From assembly GCA_039583875.1 (NCBI GenBank), contig CM077166.1, forward strand, positions 84,938,564 to 85,002,563: a DNA stretch of 64,000 bases, in the 5' to 3' direction. Of this stretch, positions 54,870 to 64,000 are shown one piece after another (the stretch's first letter is position 1; each line of letters begins with the position of its first letter). Below the pieces are notes generated by a model. It worked only from the letters and a program-made list of their open reading frames with translations, searched no databases and was not told the DNA's origin. The position numbers and the translations under genes are program-made. Origin of the DNA: Platanthera guangdongensis (lineage: Eukaryota; Streptophyta; Magnoliopsida; Asparagales; Orchidaceae).

Positions 54870-56198
54870 ATGGCGAGACGTCCTGCAACGAGGTCGACCC
54901 CCCAATCCGAGGGTGAGACGTCAGGAGCGCAGAGCGAGGCGTTGGTAGAAAACCTGCGGCAGAGTAATGAGACCCTATCGAGACAGGTGGTGGCTATGCA
55001 GGCTCAGATTCAGTCCCTGGTGGCCGTGGTGGTGGGACAGGCCCCGAGAGTTCCGGACCCCACTGTGGGGGTAGCTGTTCCTGCCCCTCCTGCTCCTCCC
55101 GTGCCTTTGGTTGTGGTGCCCCCGGAGATGGCGTTTATATCCCAGTTTCAGCGACTGAGACCCCCTACTTATGATGGGCAAGCAGATTTCATGATTTTGG
55201 ATGACTGGCTGATTACTATTGAGGAGATGTTCTCTTATTCGGGGATTACGGATGATCAGAGAGTGATGCTTGCTGCCTACCAGCTCAAGGGCTTAGCAAA
55301 GAATTGGTGGTTGAGGGAGAAGGAGAGCTTGGTGGCAGGATGCTCTTGGGAGTCATTTAAAGGGATGCTGTTGAGTAAGTTTTTGCCTTCAGTCGAAAGG
55401 GACCGGCTGATGAATGACTTTCTCCATTTGAAGCAGAGGAAACTCACGGTCAGTGAGTATGAGATTGAGTTCAGTAAGTTGAGTCGGTTTTCTCCTGGTC
55501 TGGTGAGTGTTGAAGCAGACCGAGTTAAGTGATTTCTGGGTGGACTAAGAAGCGACATTCAGCAGTTAGCGAATGCCTATGGTGCAGTCAGTTATGCCAG
55601 CGTGGTCGAAGCTGCCTTGAGGGTTGAGGCCATTGAGAATGCCAAGAATAGAGGTCAGCAGTTGTGGAAGGATAAGCGAAAGTCCGGTGGAGGGAAGAGC
55701 CCTCAGGAACCCGATGCGGTCTCGAGAAAGAGGAGCAAAGAGGTTTGTAGTTTCTGTGGCCGACCAGGCCACCCCTTTGAGAAGTGTTTCAAAAGGTTTG
55801 GAGCGCAGAAGAAGGAACAGGTGCACGCAATTCAGGGTGCTCCCAGAGGAGACTTGGTGTGTGCCTTGTGTGGAAGGAAGGGGCATGAGGCTGCCCGTTG
55901 CTGGTCGAGAGATAAAGTCTGTTTTCAGTGTGGGCAGAAGGGTCATCTCAAGACAAAGTGCCCACAGTCCCAGCCTATTCTGCAGCCAGTACCCCTCCAA
56001 GCTTTGCCACCGCCTCAGCAATTGGATAGAGGAAAGGGGAAGCTGAATGTGCTTTCGGCAGACAAAGCGCAGACTTCGACCCAGGTTATCTCAGGTTTGA
56101 TTTCTCCTCAGTCGTTTCGTTATGCTCCCTTTGTGGTTGTGGTTTTCGTTTTAGCATTTGTTTCCTTAGATGCGTGCGCTATTTGTAGGACGATTTAA
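54870..56198 (+). pseudogene. D Gag, one premature stop
   Basis: MARRPATRSTPQSEG from 54870. One TGA at 55530-55532 replaces a CGA of C1 and C2. The frame is otherwise open through three CCHC knuckles (CSFCGRPGHPFEKC, CALCGRKGHEAARC, CFQCGQKGHLKTKC; 55746-55962) to TAA at 56196. The N-terminal half has a likely coiled coil (ALVENLRQSNETLSRQVVAM) and a proline-rich stretch. Confidence 0.9.
56095..56188 (+). other. Putative gag/protease intron, D (94 nt)
   Basis: TCAG|GTTTGA and TTTGTAG|GACGAT, the same length and sites as C1 and C2. Confidence 0.5.
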
Positions 56199-59100
56199 GG
56201 TAAAGAACCGCTGGGCGCGCGTTCTCTTCGATTCAGGCGCTACCCACTCGTTTGTGGCTAGCGCCTTCGTGGAGCGGTTCAGTTTGGGCCTAGATCGTGT
56301 TGGTGGTGCCTTTTGCGTTAAGTTCCCCTCCGGTGACTCTGTGGTTACGGACCTGGGTGTCCTTGATTGTCCGATTTTGTTGGGGGATTTTCTAGCCAAG
56401 GTAGATCTGAAGGTGATTGACCTGGAGGACTTCGATGTTATCTTGGGCATGGACTGGTTGTCAAGGTACGATGCTGTGATCCAGTGCAAGGGTAAGCGCT
56501 TGGACTTCGTCAAGGACAACGGTCAGCCAGGGAGCGTTTATGGGTATTCTCTCCAGGAGTCTCCAGTCATTTCTGCGGTGCGTGCTCGGAAGTTGCTTGA
56601 TTCTGGTTGTTCTGCCTGTGTGGTCTCTCTGGTCGGGGCTGTTGTTAGAGTGCCGTGTTTGCAAGAGATCCCTGTGGTGTGTGACTTCTCCGATGTGTTT
56701 CCTGATGATCTTCCCGGTCTTCCACCCGATCGAGATGTCGAGTTTGCTATAGATTTGGAGCCAGGCACGCGTCCTATTGCCAAGGCGCCGTACCGGATGG
56801 CCCCGCGAGAGCTGGAAGAGTTGCGAATTCAGCTGGATGAGATGTTGGCAAAAGGGTTCATTAGGCCGAGTTCTTCACCCTGGGGTGCTCCAGTGCTGTT
56901 CGTAAAAAAGAAGGATGGGTCGATGAGGCTATGCATCGACTATAGGGAACTGAACAAGGTTACTATTAAGAACAGGTACCCTTTGCCTCGGATTGACGAT
57001 CTGTTTGACCAACTGTGTGGTAGTGCCGTGTTTTCCAAGATAGATCTTCGTTCGGGCTATCACCAGTTGAGGATTCGGGAGTCAGATGTTCCGCGGACGG
57101 CGTTCCGCTCTCGTCATGGGCATTTTGAGTTTTTAGTTATGTCATTTGGTCTGACTAATGCGCCCTCAGCTTTTATGGATCTGATGAACAGAGTTTTCAG
57201 GGACTTCCTGGATAAGTTTGTGATTGTCTTTATAGAAGACGTTTTGGTATATTCTAAGAATGCGGAGGAGCATGATCGGCATTTGCGTCTGGTCTTGGCG
57301 ACTCTGAGAGACCATAAGCTATACGCCAAGCTGAGCAAATGCGAATTTTGGTTACCTCAAGTCTCTTTTCTCGGCCACGTGGTGAATAAGGAGGGAATAT
57401 CGGTGGACCCAGAAAAGATCGCTGCTGTTATGGAATGGGCGAGGCCTGTTACTCCCAAAGAGATCAGAAGCTTCTTGGGCTTGGCTGGATATTATAGGAG
57501 ATTTGTAGAGGGATTCTCTACTTTGTTTGCGCCGTTGACCAGGTTGACGCAGAAGAATGCAGCCTTCATATGGGATGGCAAGTGTGAGGAGGCTTTTGAG
57601 GAATTAAAAAGAAGGTTGTGTTCAGCTCCAGTTTTGTCTTTGCCTACTGAAGATAGTGAGTATGATATATATGTGGACGCGTCACACGTCGGACTGGGCT
57701 GCGTTTTGATTCAGGGCGGGAAGGTGATTGCGTACGGGTCGAGGCAGCTAAAGACTCATGAGAAGAATTACCCTACGCATGACCTGGAGTTTGCAGCTGT
57801 GATCTATGCGTTGAAATTGTGGAGGCATTTGCTGTATGGTGCACAGTGCAAGATTTTCACGGATCATAAGAGTTTGAAGTATGTCTTCACTCAGAAAGAG
57901 TTGAATCTGCGCCAGCGGCGGTGGTTGGAGTACGTGGCCGACTATGATGTTGAAATCCAGTATCATCCGGGTAAGGCGAACATGGTGGCTGATGCCCTAA
58001 GTCGGAAGTCAGGAAAGATTTTCAACCTCTCCGCCGAGCGTCTTGTGGAAGAGTTTCTTTTGACTGACATTTCTGTGGGAAGCTGCGATTCGCAGAGTAG
58101 CTTGGCAGTGGCAGAACCTTCGTGGATTGCGCTTACGCGACTGCATCAGAAAGATGATCCCGATCTTTTGCATTTGTACCTTCGAGCTGAGAAAGGTGAA
58201 TTACCAGATTTCTCTATAGATGATGCGGGTACCTTGAAGTATCGTGGCAGGTTTTGCATTCCCGCAGTTGGGGATATCCGGAATATGGTGTGCAGAGAAG
58301 CCCACGGATCTAGTGTTGCCTACCATCCAGGGTCTACCAAAATGTATCATGATTTAAAGCAGATTGCTTGGTGGTATGGGATGAAGAAGGACGTAGCCAG
58401 ATTTGTCTCTGAGTGCTTCACTTGCAGGCGTGTGAAGGCCGACCATGGGAGGCCTGGTGGCAAGCTAACTCCCTTAGAGATTCCGATGTGGAAGTGGGAG
58501 AGTATCTCGATGGATTTCATTACAGGCTTACCGAGATCTCCTAAAGGGCATGATTCGGTTTGGGTGATCGTAGACAGATTGACGAAGAGTGCTCACTTCG
58601 TACCATTTAAGATCGATTATCCGATGAGGAAGATAGCCGAGCTGTATTTGGATGAGGTTATTAGATTGCATGGTGTACCCGTGAGTATCATATCGGATCG
58701 AGACTCCAGGTTTACGTCTCGTTTTTGGAAGAGCCTTCAAGAAGGGTTAGGTACAGATTTAAGATATTCCACAGCCTATCATCCCCAGACCAATGGTCAG
58801 ACGGAGCGAGTAAATCAGATTGTGGAAGATATGATCCGATGCTATGTTCTGGAGCACGGAGGAGCGTGGGATGATCGCTTGCGGCTTATGGAATTTGCGT
58901 ATAACAACACTTATCAAGAAAGCTTGCAAATGGCTCCTTTCGAAGTTTTGTATGGGAGGCGTTGCAGGACTCCCTTGTTTTGGGCTGAGGTTGGCGAGAG
59001 ACCTTTGTTGGGTCCAGAAGCACTCGAGGAAATGGAAACTGCTGTGAAGCTTATTCGGGAAAAGCTTCGGATAGCCCAGGAGAGATATGAGAAAAATGCC

Positions 59101-59547
59101 AATCGGCGTAGATCGGATTTGGAGTTTTTGGTGGGGGACTCAGTGTTCTTAAAGGTCTCCCCGTTGATCGGAGTCAAGCGTTTTGGCAAAAGCAGGAAGT
59201 TGGACCCGAGGTACGTGGGGTCATTTCCGATTGTTGAGCGGATTGGGATATCAGCTTATAGGCTGGCGTTGCCCGCAAACTTCCCTGGCGTGCATAATGT
59301 CTTCCACGTCAGTCAGCTGCGAAAATGTGTATCAAATGGCAGGCAGGTTTTGGATTCTGTGCCTCAGTTGGAGCCGAATCTTTCTTATGTGGAGGTGCCT
59401 GTCCGCATTCTGGATTCTCAGGTTCGTGCGCTGCGGAAGAAGTCTATTCCGATGGTTAAAGTTTTATGGAGGAATCAGGATGTAGAAAGCGCGACTTGGG
59501 AGTTGGAGTCGGCTATGAGGGAGGCTCACCCTCATCTGTTTCCCTGA
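56170..59547 (+). CDS. D Pol polyprotein, 1125 codons, open
   Basis: Open from MRALFVGRF to HPHLFP. Protease [10 protein letters not shown] (residues about 20-29). RT about 235-450 with [10 protein letters not shown]; the catalytic box reads FIEDVLVYS (about 354-362), so the first aspartate is glutamate, where C2 has FIDD. RNase H about 497-612 with [21 protein letters not shown] and VADALSRK. Integrase: EAH...YHPG...CFTCRR zinc site (about 712-760), [21 protein letters not shown] and [10 protein letters not shown] chromodomain-like C-terminus has [18 protein letters not shown] (about 1097-1114). The only obvious fault is the RT substitution, which in known RTs abolishes or cripples polymerisation. 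Confidence 0.9.
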   Translation: MRALFVGRFKVKNRWARVLFDSGATHSFVASAFVERFSLGLDRVGGAFCVKFPSGDSVVTDLGVLDCPILLGDFLAKVDLKVIDLEDFDVILGMDWLSRYDAVIQCKGKRLDFVKDNGQPGSVYGYSLQESPVISAVRARKLLDSGCSACVVSLVGAVVRVPCLQEIPVVCDFSDVFPDDLPGLPPDRDVEFAIDLEPGTRPIAKAPYRMAPRELEELRIQLDEMLAKGFIRPSSSPWGAPVLFVKKKDGSMRLCIDYRELNKVTIKNRYPLPRIDDLFDQLCGSAVFSKIDLRSGYHQLRIRESDVPRTAFRSRHGHFEFLVMSFGLTNAPSAFMDLMNRVFRDFLDKFVIVFIEDVLVYSKNAEEHDRHLRLVLATLRDHKLYAKLSKCEFWLPQVSFLGHVVNKEGISVDPEKIAAVMEWARPVTPKEIRSFLGLAGYYRRFVEGFSTLFAPLTRLTQKNAAFIWDGKCEEAFEELKRRLCSAPVLSLPTEDSEYDIYVDASHVGLGCVLIQGGKVIAYGSRQLKTHEKNYPTHDLEFAAVIYALKLWRHLLYGAQCKIFTDHKSLKYVFTQKELNLRQRRWLEYVADYDVEIQYHPGKANMVADALSRKSGKIFNLSAERLVEEFLLTDISVGSCDSQSSLAVAEPSWIALTRLHQKDDPDLLHLYLRAEKGELPDFSIDDAGTLKYRGRFCIPAVGDIRNMVCREAHGSSVAYHPGSTKMYHDLKQIAWWYGMKKDVARFVSECFTCRRVKADHGRPGGKLTPLEIPMWKWESISMDFITGLPRSPKGHDSVWVIVDRLTKSAHFVPFKIDYPMRKIAELYLDEVIRLHGVPVSIISDRDSRFTSRFWKSLQEGLGTDLRYSTAYHPQTNGQTERVNQIVEDMIRCYVLEHGGAWDDRLRLMEFAYNNTYQESLQMAPFEVLYGRRCRTPLFWAEVGERPLLGPEALEEMETAVKLIREKLRIAQERYEKNANRRRSDLEFLVGDSVFLKVSPLIGVKRFGKSRKLDPRYVGSFPIVERIGISAYRLALPANFPGVHNVFHVSQLRKCVSNGRQVLDSVPQLEPNLSYVEVPVRILDSQVRALRKKSIPMVKVLWRNQDVESATWELESAMREAHPHLFP

Positions 59548-59661
59548 GCTTGTGCCTGGTATGTTTTGTTTTATTTAGGATTATATAGCCCTTTCCTGGC
59601 TCTTTCTCTCTCCTTCTTCTTAGGAGTGTTGTGAGTAAAGTTTCGAGGCGAAACTTTCTTT

Positions 59662-59674
59662 TAGGGGGAGTGGC
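59662..59674 (+). other. D polypurine tract
   Basis: TAGGGGGAGTGGC directly before the 3' LTR. Confidence 0.8.
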
Positions 59675-61431
59675 TGTAACGCCCCCGGTTTATTTTTCTG
59701 TGTTTTGTTTGATTTTGGATTGGCGTTACGATGACGCATTTCCGGCCCTTCGCCGTTGTAGAGCGCGGTCCTAGCTCTGTAGGTTCCTTGTGTAGCCTGG
59801 TTGTAGCCAGTTGGCAAGTTTCCCCAGCTAGCCAGAGTCTGTTTTGGTGACTCGGTTGGGCCTCTTAGGGAAATGCTTGTGTTTTGGCTTCGGGAGGTGT
59901 TAGCCCGAGTGTTCGATCGTCGGATGTTGTTTTCGACCTCGCCGTTGTTTTCGTGGCTTGGTTGTTTAGCTACGGTGCGAGTTTTGGTCGAAATCCGAGA
60001 TCGTTTGCCTTCGCGTCATTTCGGCGTTGTTTTGTTAGCTGCAGGTTTGTTAAGTTTGCTGTGCTGTGTGTGGCCACGACCTGTGCTTTGCTGAGCTCAC
60101 TCAACGCCGTCACTCAGCTTAGGACTTGCGGCTAAGTATTTTTAGGCGTCCGGTGAGTGGAGTTTACTCAACGCTGCGTCGATTGGGCTCGACATTTCTG
60201 TCTTGAGTTCTTGTGTACCTTAGGATTGTTAGTGTGACTCTTCCCTTCCTTTAGGGGGTGGTATTGGGTGTTCGGCAAATTTTTGCTTGCCGACTCTTGG
60301 GTTGTGGCAAGTGGTGCATGTTTAGTGGCCTCTAAGAGGGGTGGATTTTGATGTGGAGAGCTGTGGCCACGACCTGTTTGCCCTGGTTTGGGTTGGTGTG
60401 GGACCCTAAAGCTGCCACTGGCGACCCCTTAGCCCTTTTTTGGATCTGATTCTGGTTATGTATTCAGATCCATCTTTTTTTGACCACTGCCACTTACCCA
60501 CGTATTAGGAATGTTAGACTCTTTTGTGGAGCATGTTGCTTTGTTGCTCTCACTTGGTGTGCTTTGCTGTGCTTTAGACAGTGCTCTTTTCTTACTGTCA
60601 TGCTCTTTCTTTTGCTTATAGCAGCTTGTTGTCGGGGTGGTAAACCCTTCTTTTTGCTCTTAACTCTAATGCTTTATTTACACTTTTGATTATTTCCTTG
60701 CTGAGGTGTTCTTTTCTTGAATGCCTCAGGTTCAGGTTGTAGCCGGTTCAGCGGCTAGTTCTTTTGGAGGGGCTGGTTTGTGGCCTCTTGGGTAGCTGAG
60801 ACAGCTGATCTCGATTTTGTGAGGTAGTTCTTTACTTTTCTGTATAGACATACATACTCACCAGTGGGTTCGTGTCAGGTTGTTGGCGCCCACTGGTGGC
60901 TTCTTGCGATGCTGGGTATGAACTTAAATTGTTGTTTTTGCCTTTTAGTGGTTGTTTACTTGCTTCTGGGAAGGATTTTTGCTAGGTTGCATGTTAGATA
61001 TTTTAAACCCTAAAAGCATTATTATATGTATATCATGCATAGCATAATTATAAAACAAAGACACTATATTTCCTTAGCGTAAAAAGATTACCTTTTTATA
61101 TCTATTATATTCACTTTAGAGTTGTGCATACCATGAGTTGTCCCTCGGGGACACTCATGCTCACTAGGGTGTCAATTTAATTGAACCAAACTATTTTCTG
61201 CTGCGTATACTTATACTTTTAACTGTGGACTAGCTGATCCACCATGCCGAGGGATACGGCCAATCAACATAACTGCTTTTCTTTCATAATTAATCAACGT
61301 TTTTCCCTAAATCTGAGGTCTGGAGTTTTGCCTGAGCGCGTGCAGTTATCCCCTGCACGGCGTGGCATCACGGCACGTGTTTTCTCTTGCTCTGATACGA
61401 TTTTATCGTTGAGAAAATGCGGGTTGTGACA
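59675..61431 (+). repeat. D 3' LTR with 1.4-kb internal deletion
   Basis: 1757 bp instead of 3148. It follows the 5' LTR to GTGTGTGGCC (60074), then has about 18 bp that match neither side (ACGACCTGTGCTTTGCT), then rejoins at GAGCTCACTC, the counterpart of about 52842. The lost part includes the whole palindromic array. ACGACCTGT and GTGCTTTGCTG both occur elsewhere in the LTR, as if templated. Confidence 0.9.
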
Positions 61432-61767
61432 CCGGGCATGTCTGCGGCGCTCCATGCGAAGATGTCAATATTTTTCTGCACGCATGCCTTGATCTTCTCT
61501 CGGTCTTTCGGGCTGAGCTCGCCGCTGATTTTTATCTCCTCCTCTCTGCCTTCCTTAGTACAGATCTCTACCTCGAGTACCTCCACAGCCACTTTCAGCC
61601 TTGACGGCTCTTCCTCTCCTTCCTGCTCTTCCAGCACGTCCTGCTCTCTGGCTTCGTCTTCCATGATGGCCATCATCATTTCTTCCCCAAGATTTTCCAT
61701 CTCCCACTTGATTGCGTCCTCTCCTTCCTGCCGTGAGGCCCTTCTTTTTTCCGGCCGGGCCCCCTTC
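61432..61767 (-). pseudogene. B Pol N-terminal linker, upstream part
   Basis: The minus strand encodes an acidic linker (EDEAREQDVLEEQEGEEEP) and then EEEIKISGELSPKDREKIKA and NIDIFAWSAADMPG, the segment usual just before RT in Tat elements. It continues at 51031 once D is removed. On its right it is fused directly to the B LTR remnant, so protease and gag are missing. Confidence 0.85.
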
Positions 61768-62125
61768 CTGCCAACAACCCAACTCCGCTGTTCTGGATAG
61801 TTATACTCAGACGTCCAGGGGTAGAAGTGTAAAATTACCTGGGGCACAAAGGTAAAATCCCCATTTGGGGGTAAAAGGGTAAAGGCATCTTTTCTCCCAT
61901 GCGGCGAGTGGGGAAGGCACTGCCAGGCGAGACAACCGCCATGTCCGTTTCACCGCCCTTTCGACATGTGGTCTCTCTCGCCTCCTAGAATGATTTCTCC
62001 CACTAGGAGGTCTCGCCCACTTCAGAGGATCCCCCATCTCGACTCCTGCAGGTGGGTATCCTATCATCTCGCCAGTCTCCCCTTCTCGCCCGCTGGACCA
62101 CCTCTCGCGAGCCCAAGGTTATACA
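61768..62125 (-). repeat. B 5' LTR remnant
   Basis: Matches 22016-22371 of the other LTR. On the minus strand it opens TGTATAACCTTGGGCTCGCG at 62125 and is cut after about 358 bp; the downstream LTR part and the primer site are deleted. Confidence 0.85.
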
Positions 62126-62130
62126 CCTGT
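62126..62130. repeat. Target-site duplication of B (right copy)
   Basis: CCTGT, matching 21544-21548. Confidence 0.9.
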
Positions 62131-64000
62131 GTTGTCTATAGTGGCGGAAGTCCGGAGCTTTTTGGGGCTTGCCGGCTACTACAGGCGCTTCGTAGAGAAC
62201 TTCTCGCGGATAGCGCTACCACTCACGACGTTGACAAGTAAGGATCAAAAGTTTGTGTGGTCTCTGGAGTGTGAGCAGGATTTTGAAGAATTGAAGAGGC
62301 GGTTGACCACGACGTCTATTTTATGTTCGCCGAGTGGAACCGAAGGGTTTGAACTCTATAGTGATGCTTCGGGCAGTGGTTTGGGCTGTGTTCTGCTCTA
62401 GCATGGGAGCGTGATAGCCTATGGCTCACGACAATTGAAGGTTCACTAGAGGAATTATCCGGTTCACGACTTAGAGAGAGCGGCCGTGATATTTGCTCTA
62501 AAGCTGTGGAGGCACTACTTGTACGGTGTGAAGGTCGATATCTACACCGATCATAAGAGCCTGAAGTACTTATTAGATCAGAAGGACATGAATATGAGGC
62601 AGCGGAGTTGGATGGAGTTCCTGGGGGACTACACCTTCGAGATACATTATGTGCCTGGGAAAGAAAATGCAGTGGCAGATGCATTGAGTCGCAGGGCTCC
62701 TGAGCAGGCCAGCTGGTTGTCGGTACATGATGAGAGTTTGGTCCGTGATTTGGAGGCATTATAGATCTCCTTTGTCGACAAGTAGACTAGTGCCGAGGCA
62801 AAATTATATTGGACAGAGGCGCAGTACGACCTAGATGATAGAGTTCGGCGGGCTTTGGTTCAGGATAGCAGCATGAAGCAGATCTCATATGAATCTTTGG
62901 ATGGGTCAAATTCCCAATTTGCTGTTGAGAATGGACTGCTATGGAGGAACGGTCGCCTATGCGTCTCTAGTGTGGATAATCTTCGGGAGGAGTTGATCTA
63001 CGAGGCTCATCATACCAGGTACTCAATCGACCCGGGGAGAACAAAGATGTATAAAGACATGAAGAAGTTGTTCTGGTAGCCATGATTAAAGAAGGATGTT
63101 GCACTTTATGTGGACAAGTGCCAAACATGTGCCTTGGTGAAGGCGGAGTGCCAGAAGCCCGGAGGTTTCTTGAAGTTCTTGCCTATCCCGGAGTAGAAGT
63201 TCGATGACATTTCTATTGATTTTGTGCATGGTTTGCCAAAGTCACTGAGGGAAAACAACGTCATCTGGGTGGTCGTAGATAGATTGACAAAAGTGTCGCA
63301 TTTCATCCCGAACAAGAAGGAAGATCTGGTGGAAAAGTTAGCCAAACTCTATCTGGATAATATTGTTCGATTGCATGGTGTGCCCCACAGTATTGTTAGA
63401 GACCATGATGGACGCTTCATGTCTAATGACTGGAGGCTGGTGCATAAACTGTTGGGAACTAAGTTGAGTTTCAGCACAGCCTTTCATCCACACGCGGATG
63501 GTCAGACCGAGAGGGTCAACAGGACGATGGAGGACATGCTTCGCATGTGTGTCCTGGATTTCAGAAAGCAGTGGGAAGATTGTCTATACATGGTGGAGTT
63601 TACATATAACAACAACTATCAAGCAAGTATAGGAATGGCGCCTTTTGAGGCCTTGCATGGGAGAGAGTGTCGCACTCCATTTTCTTGGTTGGAGACAGTC
63701 GAGTAAAAGTTATTCAAACGTCAAGCGGTGGAAGACGCCACTTCAATATGTAGAGTTCAGGAATGATTGAAGATCACTCAGGACAGGCAGGCAAAATACT
63801 ATAACGCCAAGCATAGGAATGTGGAGTTTGGTGTTGGCGATTGGGTGTATTTGAAAATCAAGCTGTTCAAGGGTGTCTCGCGGGTTCGACGCTTGAAGAA
63901 GTTGAGTCCGAGATACCTTGGACAGTTTGAAATCCAGGAGCGGGTTGGCGAGTAGAGTATTGTTTAAAGCTGTCAGTGGAGTTGAGTGGGCTACACGATG
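62131..64000 (+). pseudogene. A Pol, part 2 (RNase H, integrase), runs off the window
   Basis: Resumes with [20 protein letters not shown], the RT end. RNase H has [22 protein letters not shown] and VADALSRR. Integrase has EAHHTRYSIDPG (the second zinc-site histidine is D), CQTCALVK, VVDRLTKVSHF, VRDHDGRF and ADGQTERVNR. GVGDWVYLKIKLFKGVSR leads towards the C-terminal module. Stops lie at 62399, 62447, 62762, 63077, 63083, 63194 and 63704, and near 63765 and 63953, mostly TAG or TGA where relatives have glutamine, tryptophan or arginine. The frame is little shifted. The 3' end is outside the window. Confidence 0.88.

Larger units (their letters stand above)
51032..61431 (+). mobile_element. 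D: nearly complete chromovirus of the C family
   Basis: LTRs at 51032-54179 and 59675-61431 with a perfect CCGGG duplication. The internal region has primer site, triple-hairpin leader, gag with one stop, and a 1125-codon open pol. It retains the 789 nt lost in C1 and C2, so it is closer to the ancestral form. The 3' LTR has a 1.4-kb internal deletion. It sits inside the pol of B. Confidence 0.93.
21549..62125 (-). mobile_element. B: Tat-lineage Ty3/gypsy element with antisense genes, interrupted by C and D
   Basis: Read right to left: 5' LTR remnant (62125-61768), pol (61767 to 47974, split by D), the 86-bp array (split by C), a 79-bp triplet repeat, two antisense genes (plus strand), a polypurine tract and the 3' LTR (22371-21549). 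A second, archaeal-like RNase H after the first one and antisense genes between pol and the 3' LTR are known marks of the Tat lineage (Retand, Grande and Ogre types). The primer site, gag and protease are deleted: the truncated 5' LTR runs straight into pol. B is therefore non-autonomous. Confidence 0.88.
16877..64000 (+). mobile_element. A: chromovirus-like Ty3/gypsy element, interrupted by B, 3' end outside window
   Basis: 5' LTR (16877-18854), primer site, gag, putative intron and pol up to 21548; pol resumes at 62131 and runs to the window end. B (21549-62125) is inserted with duplication CCTGT. The last codons before B (IREWPV) and the first after it (LSIVAEVRSFLG) belong to one conserved RT/RNase H linker, so the frame is continuous. 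Gag and pol share one frame if the 78-nt intron is removed. The coding region is interrupted by about a dozen stops and few frameshifts. Confidence 0.9.

Overview
The window looks like plant nuclear DNA made entirely of nested LTR retrotransposons. I found no host gene, rRNA, tRNA or CRISPR array. The plant assignment rests on three things: Ty3/gypsy lineages known from plants (chromovirus/Tekay-like, Athila-like, and Tat-lineage with a second RNase H and antisense genes), plant-type primer binding sites (initiator-tRNA-Met TGGTATCAGA and Athila-type TGGCGCCGTTGCCGGGGA), and TG...CA LTRs. I cannot name the species.

Layout, outermost first, with letters used in the entries. K (1-402) is the end of a Copia-type LTR. 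It sits in G (403-2208), a fragment of a chromovirus-like LTR. F (2209-8269 plus 16785-16876, minus strand) is a decayed chromovirus inserted in G. E (8270-16784) is a non-autonomous, non-coding Athila-like element inside F's gag, with target duplication GAAAT. A (16877 to beyond the window, plus strand) is a chromovirus inserted further upstream in F's gag. B (21549-62125, minus strand) is a Tat-lineage element inside A's reverse transcriptase, with target duplication CCTGT; A's reading frame continues across it. B carries two antisense multi-exon genes and an 86-bp tandem array. C (28113-46968, plus strand) is an LTR-internal-LTR-internal-LTR tandem inside B's 86-bp array (CTAGG/CAAGG). D (51032-61431, plus strand) belongs to the same family as C and sits inside B's pol (CCGGG). 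C and D are the youngest layer: their LTRs are nearly identical and C2 and D keep long open pol frames.

How the parts work: each coding element encodes Gag (particle, zinc knuckles) and Pol (protease, reverse transcriptase, RNase H, integrase). Every copy here is damaged. C1 and C2 share a 789-nt in-frame deletion in RNase H/integrase; D is nearly complete, but its gag has a stop and the first RT catalytic aspartate is changed.

The signals I consider most interesting are these. (1) Composite palindromic arrays, mostly built on GACACG-GG-CGTGTC plus a TCGACGA...GATCGTCG module, lie in the upstream part of the LTRs of several unrelated lineages, often just upstream of a TATA box. (2) Three hairpins with an identical 12-nt loop and different but paired stems lie in the leader of C and D. 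(3) A candidate short phase-1 intron lies at the same gag/protease position in three chromovirus families. (4) Tat element B carries two antisense genes, each with its own TATA box and introns, facing a tandem array between convergent genes.
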